Below, one piece after another: positions 57,601-64,000 of a stretch of 64,000 nt of DNA. Below the pieces are notes generated by a model that did not search any database, was not told the origin of the DNA, and saw only the letters and a list, made by a program, of their open reading frames with translations. The first letter of the stretch is position 1; each line of letters starts with the position of its first letter. Made by a program: the position numbers and the translations under genes. The stretch comes from Azolla caroliniana (taxonomy: Eukaryota; Polypodiophyta), in NCBI GenBank assembly GCA_043228905.1, contig JBHGNT010000007.1, forward strand, positions 15,562,001 to 15,626,000. The letters are read 5' to 3'.

Positions 57601-58241
57601 GTGTCCTTAAAACCCCAGAAGTGTCCACAAATCCTTACGCGGAGGATCGTTTGGAGCGGTTACGCAAGATACAAGCGGATTTATCTACTCAACTCCAGCA
57701 AGCTCAACAATCACACAAGGACTACGCAGATCGTCATCGACTTCCATCCAGTTTTAACATTGGAGATCGGGTGTGGCTGCTACGACGACACATCAAGACT
57801 ACTCGCCCATGTGAGAAGTTGGATTATCGACGATTAGGTCCTTTCCGTATTATCGGGAAGATTAATGATGTCGCTTTTCGTCTCGAGCTACCTCCGCAAC
57901 TTCGGATACACCCGGTGTTTCATAGTTCTCTCCTCGAACCCTATCACGAGAGCACTATCCCAGGACGTACTATACAACCTCCACCTCCTATCGAGCTCGA
58001 AGATGGACCTGAGTATGAGGTCGCTGCCATCCTCGATTCCAAGATTGTTCGCAACAAGCTCTACTATCTAGTCGATTGGCTAGGATATAGTCCCAGCGAG
58101 CGTACTTGGGAACCGATCGAGAATGTGACCAATGCTCGTGCTCTTCTAGAAGACTTCCATCGACGATATCCCGAGAAATCGGGTCCTCAATCCAAAACGA
58201 CTCGTGAAACTCGTCGTTTTAAAGGGGGGATAGTGTCATAA
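54651..58241 (+). CDS. Chromovirus A Pol polyprotein
   Basis: The frame is uninterrupted for about 1,195 codons and is entered from gag in the -1 frame; it has no ATG near its start. Counting from 54684 as residue 1, the aspartic protease motif LLDSGANS is near 43. RT has [20 protein letters not shown] and catalytic IIYLDDLLVYS near 380. RNase H has FIIEADASDFALGSIL near 525 and ends in KADALSRR. Integrase has the zinc finger HFGSTKTLD to CDTCC, then ALDFITDLP, SDRGPQF and DGQAERTN (D,D,E). The GPF module LGPFRIIGKI and chromodomain VAAILDSKIVRNKLYYLVDWLGY follow. Chromodomains steer integration toward marked chromatin. The stop codon lies 8 bases inside the 3' LTR. Confidence 0.95.
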   Translation, partial: RLSPAKIGAVWLDSPRSVQPISGSIPSKQVSDVFVVQVAVSTKSTPPVHTLALLDSGANSCFMDRNFARAHQISLRKLPCPASVVVIDGRPIASGNIIEESEPVNIVLDNLTCVVSFNIISIPEHPIVLGLPWFELHDPDIDWRTREIRLRQTQGSTQKVATISLRQLREEGRKEEMFLFAISVQPSSTTKEESTVQLPEKYRQYADVFDKVQANTLPHHRPYDCAIDLQPGKEPPWGPIYNLSPTELEVLRAYIEENLENGFIRHSKSPAGAPIFFVKKKDGSLRLVVDYRGLNKVTVRNRYALPLISSLLERINGARFFTKIDLRGAYNLVRIRPGDEWKTAFRTRYGHFEYTVMPFGLTNAPAVFQHMANDIFRDLLDDFLIIYLDDLLVYSKTQEEHDSHVLLVLKRLREHGLYAKLEKCSFGCNQVEFLGYVISSEGISMDPAKVKTVIEWHTPRSVRDVQCFLGFANFYRKFIQNYSKIVLPLTQLTRKGQSFIWSKETDMAFESLKKAFTSAPILGHVDPEKPFIIEADASDFALGSILSQQGNDEKLHPVAFHSRKFDAAEINYEIHDKELLAIVDSFMQWRHFLEGSPHQVTVFSDHKNLAYFQDARVLNRRQARWAHFLTRFDFKITYRPGKHQGKADALSRRSYLTPRPGEPAFDNQKQVILGPARLQAAQIFDMPVDSDITNTIREDLKTDAFAQAILAQIDPSRASCSQSQSPGTDYRQFKYCDGLLFFKELLYVPNGSCRLRVVQNCHDTYTAGHFGSTKTLDLVQRSFWWPRMRQFVEDFVRTCDTCCRAKMPRHHPYGLLEPLPIPSKPWQSIALDFITDLPVSKGFSAILTVVDRYTKMAHFLPCTKEISSEDTAEIVMREVCRHHGLPDNIISDRGPQFVSKFWKHLFKMLKVTCNLSSDYHPQTDGQAERTNQTLEQYLRCFLNYHQNDWADILPFAEFAYNNAIHASTKVTPFYAYTGYHPRWCVLKTPEVSTNPYAEDRLERLRKIQADLSTQLQQAQQSHKDYADRHRLPSSFNIGDRVWLLRRHIKTTRPCEKLDYRRLGPFRIIGKINDVAFRLELPPQLRIHPVFHSSLLEPYHESTIPGRTIQPPPPIELEDGPEYEVAAILDSKIVRNKLYYLVDWLGYSPSERTWEPIENVTNARALLEDFHRRYPEKSGPQSKTTRETRRFKGGIVS
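58221..58233 (+). other. Polypurine tract of A
   Basis: AAAGGGGGGATAG lies directly before the 3' LTR, inside the last pol codons. Confidence 0.8.
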
Positions 58242-58523
58242 CTAGACTCGAACCCATAACCTTTTGTTACACGGGTCGAGACTTTACCATTAGGTTATGA
58301 GTTGTAATTTGAAGGATATTATTTTCATTTAGGTTTTATTAGGAAATTGATGTATATTCCAGATTTCTCTGGAACATTCTAGAAACTTCAGGAGTATTCC
58401 TGAAGACACTATAAAAGGAGGCGCAAGGCATTAGTTCGAACCAAATCGGTTCAACGCCAGTCTTAAGCCTTCTAACTACTGTTGTATATCTTCCGTCATA
58501 TAATACATATATCTTTCGCATCA

Positions 58524-58565
<42 letters not shown>

Positions 58566-58698
58566 ACTCATTCCTTCTCTCAAAGTTCGACACCTCTCAT
58601 AGTACTAATCCTTCTCTGTCTTAGTACTATTCCCCAACAATAGTACTAATCCTTCTTTTAGTACTAATTCCTTCTCTGCCTTAATAGAGTTCCTGACA
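58234..58698 (+). mobile_element. 3' LTR of chromovirus A
   Basis: Same as the 5' LTR apart from a CT run shorter by 8 bases. It is followed by the target duplication GTCAT. Confidence 0.95.
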
Positions 58699-59945
58699 GT
58701 CATGAACCCAGGACCTACACTACCAAGGAAAATGTTACGGCAAGATCACACTTTATACACTTTAGCCACGGTAAATTCTTACCACAGGCTATTATATGGT
58801 CATGCCAGTACCAGAAAATGCCTCCAACCTATGTACCTCTCCTACCCCCATGAGTTTATCCTCCTCTGACAACAAAAGGTCGACTGTCTCATCACACAAA
58901 TGAGGCGATGGTTGGGGGGGTGCATTGGACTCCCCTGTACAGTGGACCCGCCATAGATGACATATGTGGTTGTTTTGTAGCCGATCTCCTATTCTTGTTG
59001 TACGCACCTGTCACAATGGTTGCATTGTTCGCGCCTCCCGCGACCTAGCATCGATGTCTTTTTATCTTCCTTTCCAATGCTGAAAGGAGTTATACTTGAG
59101 AGAGAGAGAAAGAGAGGTATTTCATCTAGTTTTACAACACTGGAGGGGGTTTACCTTGCCATGTCACTACTAATGAAGTAGTGGAGATAGCAAGGGTTGT
59201 ATTATCATCTTGTTTTAATAACATGGATGTATGAAAAAAGAAAAAGGTGAATTTTTTTTCCAAAACCAAACTCCTTGCATTAGTTATAAAATTTTACAAA
59301 TCTGGATGTTATATACAAACCACAAAAGGGACCACAAAAGGGACTCGATAGTTCCATCTTATGTGGAGGCCCACTGACTCAATAAAGGGAGAGGACAACC
59401 ATTGATAGATGAAGGTTAATCGTTGTCTTTCAGCTCCATCGGATCTGTCCATGATGCCATCATATTGGCTCTTTCGCATGGGTACACTTCACTCCATATC
59501 TCTTGCAATAACATTGTTTGGTGCAAAGTTTGTTTTGTCAGAAGACCCATCTACAACGTTGTTTCTAGATAGCCATAGTGCTATTAGGCTAACCAATTCT
59601 AGCACAACTTGATCTTTGGCATTGATGGAGGTTGATTGCACATTGTCGGTGGTGGAAAACGAGATCACCAACATCATCCCCCCCTCCTAATGTTCGTATC
59701 TGTGATTTGGGATCTAGCATGATAACCAACATACACATAGGTAATATTTGATTATTGAATCTCATACAACCACACATAATTTAGTGAATGAGTGCACCTG
59801 GTTGCACCTTTTCATATTCCCAAGGGTTTCCGTTTCTTTTCTTTATTTAACTAATTAGTTTATTTCAACAAATGGCTTTGCCCCAAGAACCATTATTGCC
59901 CAACTTGGCATTACAAGGGAATATGTTGCTTCAATCTCTGACATA

Positions 59946-60059
59946 CAATCTTGATGAGGAGGTACAACTCAATTGAGAAGAAAATCTATGATTTGTAGAT
60001 GCCCCAATCTTGATGAGGAGGTACAACTCAATTGAGAAGAAAATCTATGATTTGTAGAA
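59946..60059. repeat. Tandem duplication, period 59
   Basis: CAATCTTGATGAGGAGG to GATTTGTAGA occurs at 59946 and again at 60005, essentially identical over about 54 bases. Confidence 0.9.
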
Positions 60060-60862
60060 GCACCTTGGGCAGACACATACAGTTACGAGAAAAATGAACA
60101 TTCACATATGTTCTCCAATGAGTATGCACACACACGAGGTGTGGTTGAACTTCACTTCTCCACAGTTGTGTTTATGATTCTCCTTGTAAAAATTGATCCA
60201 AGAATTTTGTTTGAAATCTGTAGAATGTTGGAAAGTGTCAAATTGAATTGGTTGTACCAACTCGTCATTTTTCTACTAGTGATAATTAGAACTTTGCCAC
60301 ATGAGGCTTGCAATTCCAATATTTACCTTCTTTGGGACAAATCAATTCACTCCAAGTGGGAATATGAAAACATGTTGCTTGTTTATCTCTATGATATTGC
60401 TCTAGTTTCTTTGATTTGTACACCAAAGTTCCTTCTAGTGTTTCCTTGATAGACTAGTGACGGTCTCTGGTATTTTATCCTTCCACCAATTCATCTTGGC
60501 GTGTCTAGTTATTAGGTCTTCTACATGTACTTTATTTTCCTCATTGCTTTTTATGTTGTCTTTGATCCATTATTTTTAGTCTTTGTCAGCTCACCAATGC
60601 CTTGGTTTGACTTGCTTTCTCCATAATCCTCTCTTAATTACTTGCCAATATGCCATTAATTTCTTTCTCACACTCAAAGAATTGTTTGAAGCAAGAGTCC
60701 AACACATACACTAGAATACCTTCATTGTTTTCTATGATCTCAAAGACTATTTGGTTGCTCCTTCCTTGGTTACATCATCTTGAATGTTGTACTCTCATGA
60801 ATCCGGTGTGCATGGTTCTTGCCTTTTCTAAATTTTGTTGTCGTACGCTTTCTGTTTAATAA

Positions 60863-60940
60863 CGAGCTTTATTTGCTAATAATGAGATTCCTCTATAATC
60901 TCGAGCTTTATTTGCTAATAATGAGATTCCTCTATAGTCT
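60863..60940. repeat. Tandem duplication, period 39
   Basis: CGAGCTTTATTTGCTAATAA and the following bases occur at 60863 and 60902 with one substitution (TATAATCT versus TATAGTCT). Confidence 0.9.
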
Positions 60941-61337
60941 GATACATATATTAGGCCCAATTGTCAAATGAGGTTCATTGTAGTAGCCAAAGTGTTGCCA
61001 TCAACAACTTAAAACTACACACTTAATTATTTTACGTAATCACTTGATATAATGTCGCACAATGACACAATTATTACTTATAAGAACCCACTTATATTGT
61101 GCACACAATCAAATCGCAAACATGCATTCTACATGCTTATATAGTTTCCAAAGGGAGAGATTCATATGGTCATTACAAGTAGTTACATATGCTAAGCATC
61201 CACATCAATAGACATTAGCTATCTCTACTTATTTTATCCTATATTTACATGAATCTACCTATTTATCATATATTATCCTAGCTGTAATGAAGATGATCAT
61301 ATAGTGATATTGTCTATATCTAAAGTTACATAGATGT

Positions 61338-61413
61338 CAACATTTGCTTGGATATTAATGAACTTTTTATGGTTCAATGACAACATTTGCTTGGATATTA
61401 ATGAGCTTTTTGT
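61338..61413. repeat. Tandem duplication, period 43
   Basis: CAACATTTGCTTGGATATTA is repeated at 61338 and 61381, with the following ATGAACTTTTT and ATGAGCTTTTT differing by one base. Confidence 0.85.
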
Positions 61414-62433
61414 ATCCTACGGAACCCAAAGGGAACAAAGACAATGTCTAGGTTCGATGTATCATATACATATAAGTCCAATAGCTTAGAAAACCACACC
61501 AAGATGTCTTGGTCTAGAAAACCAATTTGTCTAGGTTCAAAGTACCATATACTGAACCTCGACATCAAACAATTGCTTGGCCTAGAAAAGCACTCACACT
61601 TTATATTGGGTGGGATGGTGTTGAAAACATGATAAAGCACATCGCAAATAAAGAGAAAGACGTCCTTGAAACATTATATCAAAGACTTTTTTATGTCTCA
61701 ACTAACAAGACCCATCAAGATATTGTTGTGTTCTAAAAGTGTGATATTTAATCCATGAAATTGTTGCGTTTTCTCAATAGTATAAACATTGTGCATAATG
61801 GTCAAAGTTTTTGTTGGAGTTTTGCAAAAGGACCATTCAAAAGATATGTGTCCATTCAAAAAGATAAATGCTTTAACGATGCCACCACCACGTAAGAAAA
61901 AGCGTTTGTGTATGACACCACACAAAAAACCATGTTTCATTACATATAATGCACTAAGTGTTGATTACAATTATCCCACTTCAGAGAGGCTAGTATGATA
62001 TTGATAGTGTTGAAGCAATGAATGGAAGCTTTTTAGATGTGCAATTTAGGCACCAAAGAATTAATGATTAAGTTTACATTTCTTTAATTCTTTCTAAGGC
62101 ATCAATTGTCTTTCATGTGAATTCTTCAGAGATATACACCACCACTTGCACGCACACTTACCACAAATCTGACATTTTTAGGTCTGGTATTAGAATAGAT
62201 TTCATATTTCAACACAATTTTTCACAAACCAAAACTGTAAATATAATTCGATTAATGATGTCCACCAAACCAGTTTGTCAAGATCGCTCAAAAACATACA
62301 ATACTAGCTATGACGATACTAGCTATTCGGATTTTCACCATAGATTTATATTCTAGCTTAGTTTATTTTAGTCTGCCATGTGATTATTTTCGTTCAAGCC
62401 AAATTTCTTCAATCAAACATGGCCAACTCAAGC

Positions 62434-63390
62434 TTAGAGAGGAACATAGAAATCCACCGATTTTTTGGCCTCCTCAAGCCTCTCTGCTACAGCCTCCCAT
62501 GAAATAAGCTCATTAAAATAGGTTGCAATATAATCTGGTCGACGGTTCTGTGAATGTTAAAAGTTTCGGTTAGCTAAAATATAATAGTAACTGTTTGCCA
62601 CTCTTGGTTGAAAGAAAGAAAACAAAATGAAGAGAAACTTTGACAAAACTTGCCTGAAAATCAAGGTAGTATGCATGCTGCAAGAGAAAAAGAAGAAAAC
62701 AGAAATATGTCAATGGTATTTGAATAACATATCGTTATGATTATGAAAAAAACAAACATAAATTTGTGCTTTTTACCTCCCACACATCGATGGTAAGAAG
62801 TGGCTGTTACAGATCACAACAATGGAGTGAGAAATTATGGTAACATTTAAGTATATATATGAAGCCTACCATTCACAAGACAGTTTACTAGCAAATATAG
62901 ATGTAAAATATGGATATTGCTTACAATATTGCCTGATATCAATGGATTGAATGCATCACGAGTCTTCTCGACGATAAGCTTTGCATACTTAGTTTCACCA
63001 TCCGCAGGCTTGGCTACAAAAGTAAACAATCGATTCTTAGGTTAATGAATATATTTACAAGATTATACATAAAGATAAACGCATATTTGGGCTAAAATGA
63101 CTCCATCGTTAGTTATTAGATTCGCATAAAACACTTTTGAACCTATAACACTGAAACAATATCCAGCCCACTAAGCAAAAACTTAAATCGTAGATAACAC
63201 AAAAATGACAATACATGCCTGCAAGCCATGCCCAACCAGAGCCAAATTGTGTGGCAGCTGCCTGTTTGAATTCTTGGGCAAATGCTTCAAATGATCCGAA
63301 ATCTCTTTCAATCAACTTAAGCAATTCCCCCGCTGGTTTCTTGCTACTGTGTGGCGTGATGGATCCCCAAAAAAAGTCGTGATTCCATAT
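62434..63390 (-). CDS. FSD: Iron superoxide dismutase, 3' five exons (gene continues past window)
   Basis: FeSOD converts superoxide to oxygen and hydrogen peroxide, in plants mostly in plastids. Exons on the minus strand are 63390-63219 (172 nt), 63013-62925 (89), 62803-62777 (27), 62677-62654 (24) and 62547-62434 (114, ending TAA). Phases fit throughout. Exon order gives [41 protein letters not shown], then [28 protein letters not shown] and [14 protein letters not shown], ending SVDFYVPL. Metal ligands visible are His in NHDFFW and Asp and His of DVWEH. The glutamine in TQFGSGW supports Fe over Mn. The first His ligand and any transit peptide lie upstream, beyond 64000. The gene looks intact. 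Confidence 0.93.
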
Positions 63391-64000
63391 CTACAGTCAT
63401 TGTATGTCATGTACATATGTCTCACCATAAAATAAAAAAAATGTGCCAAGAGTTCACAACGTTCTTCTCTTCCGGAACTAACCATTGCATATGACACATG
63501 CCTCAACAACTCAATGCAAATATATTTGCACAGACAGAAATGCATACATATACACATCAAAAAACACATATACATACCTGCATACAATCTCAAAACATAA
63601 GTAAACAGATGGATATACATGCATCCATAAGTAAATAAAGAAATGTGTAGACAATTCAAAAGTGCATTTATATATGCGTGACTAAATACAGACATATCTT
63701 ACGCGTACATATGTACATATACATACATACATACATACATATATACATACATACATACATATATATATATGTATGTATGTATAGATATATAGATATAGAT
63801 ATATATATATACATATATATACTGATTGCTATTATAAAATGTTTCTTCTGCTTTAGAGGTCCATAGTCGTGCTAAATAAAAACGATAATGTAAAATCACA
63901 TGTGCACTTCCAAGGAAAGAAAGTTTCTTGGAAAAGGAATTTTCAAAAATTTCTAAGTTAAGATATCGTCGCATCCTCAAAAATATACAACTCATACATA
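63391..64000 (-). other. FeSOD intron (partial) with microsatellite
   Basis: Upstream of the first visible FeSOD exon the acceptor CTGTAG is at 63396-63391. No exon was found to the window end, so this intron is at least 610 bases. It holds an ATAC/ATGT/ATAG-rich microsatellite at about 63705-63825. Confidence 0.75.

Larger units (their letters stand above)
52925..58698 (+). mobile_element. Chromovirus A (Ty3/gypsy), complete and young
   Basis: LTRs at 52925-53397 (473 bp) and 58234-58698 (465 bp) appear identical except for an 8-bp difference in a (CT)n run. The 5-bp duplication GTCAT is at 52920-52924 and 58699-58703. Order: LTR, non-tRNA primer site, gag, -1 overlap, pol (protease, RT, RNase H, integrase, chromodomain), polypurine tract, LTR. 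Only one disabling lesion was seen, a stop at gag codon 31. Insertion must be recent. Confidence 0.96.
58704..62433. other. No recognised gene; simple and tandem duplications
   Basis: I found no gene that can be supported. A minus-strand frame at 59677-59489 (LVSLIALWLSRNNVV) faintly resembles the C-terminal end of plant LINE proteins, with an A-run following on that strand near 59250. Three short tandem duplications are listed separately. The stretch next to the FeSOD stop (about 62000-62433) should contain its 3' untranslated end, but no clear polyadenylation signal was assigned. Confidence 0.5.

Noticed and set aside
59489-59677. LINE C-terminal fragment on the minus strand
   Set aside because: The resemblance (ALWLSRNNVV) is too short to annotate as a gene. 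It is mentioned only in the description of the region.
61789-61998. Lysine-rich 69-codon ORF (MPPPRKKKRL)
   Set aside because: No family match could be recognised, it has no neighbours to support it, and the surrounding DNA looks non-coding.
63678-63866. Tyrosine/isoleucine-rich ORFs on both strands
   Set aside because: They are translations of the ATAC/ATGT microsatellite in the FeSOD intron.

Overview
This window looks like nuclear DNA of a land plant, and it is dominated by transposable elements. Three things point that way: chromodomain-bearing Ty3/gypsy elements, many Ty1/copia fragments, and an intron-split iron superoxide dismutase (FeSOD) gene. A non-seed plant (bryophyte, lycophyte or fern) is plausible, but the sequence alone does not settle it. 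No prokaryotic features were seen.

Layout. 1-1.8 kb: decayed copia fragment. 1.8-4.2 kb: AT-rich DNA without genes. 4.2-7.4 kb: Ty3/gypsy pol remnant (element F) with its polypurine tract, 3' LTR and a partial LTR duplication. 7.4-12.2 kb: patchwork of a chromovirus RT scrap and two oppositely oriented copia remnants. 12.3-16.0 kb: LINE 3' end, a cluster of tRNA-like SINE modules and a longer LINE with a reverse transcriptase. 16.8-26.3 kb: copia element on the minus strand, split by a 5.8-kb chromovirus (element B) with 5-bp target duplication GTTAC. 26.3-30.4 kb: minus-strand Ty3/gypsy remnant (G) with a coiled-coil ORF after the integrase. 30.4-42.5 kb: non-chromoviral Ty3/gypsy element (E). 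A 2,448-bp block of E, itself containing a solo LTR of family F, is present three times in tandem, and a hAT-like element with an 8-bp target duplication splits its pol. 42.5-45.0 kb: copia element D, with RT/RNase H intact and a 264-bp LTR, fused in frame to E. 45.0-49.9 kb: decayed chromovirus C. 50.5-52.9 kb: minus-strand LINE remnant (H). 52.9-58.7 kb: nearly intact, very young chromovirus A with near-identical LTRs and target duplication GTCAT. 58.7-62.4 kb: no recognisable gene. 62.4-63.4 kb and beyond the edge: FeSOD gene, minus strand, 5' exons outside the window.

The most interesting signals are in chromoviruses A, B and C. First, neither A nor B has a tRNA-type primer binding site. 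Instead, the first bases after the 5' LTR (2 nt spacer) are perfectly complementary over 12 nt to the predicted start of the element's own transcript, about 30 nt after its TATA box. The variable half of this pairing differs between A and B but still matches, which suggests Tf1/sushi-like self-priming. Second, gag and pol are in different frames. They overlap at a GTTAAAC (A) or ATTAAAC (B) heptamer followed 6 nt later by an 11-bp stem with a 10-nt loop, and that stem is preserved in all three elements: a candidate -1 ribosomal frameshift signal. Third, the LTRs of four Ty3/gypsy families (A, B, C, F) each carry, antisense in U3, a pair of sequences resembling the A and B boxes of a tRNA gene.

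The only host gene recognised is FeSOD. It is assembled here from five exons, including exons of 27 and 24 nt, and two of its four fully visible introns appear to begin with GC rather than GT.
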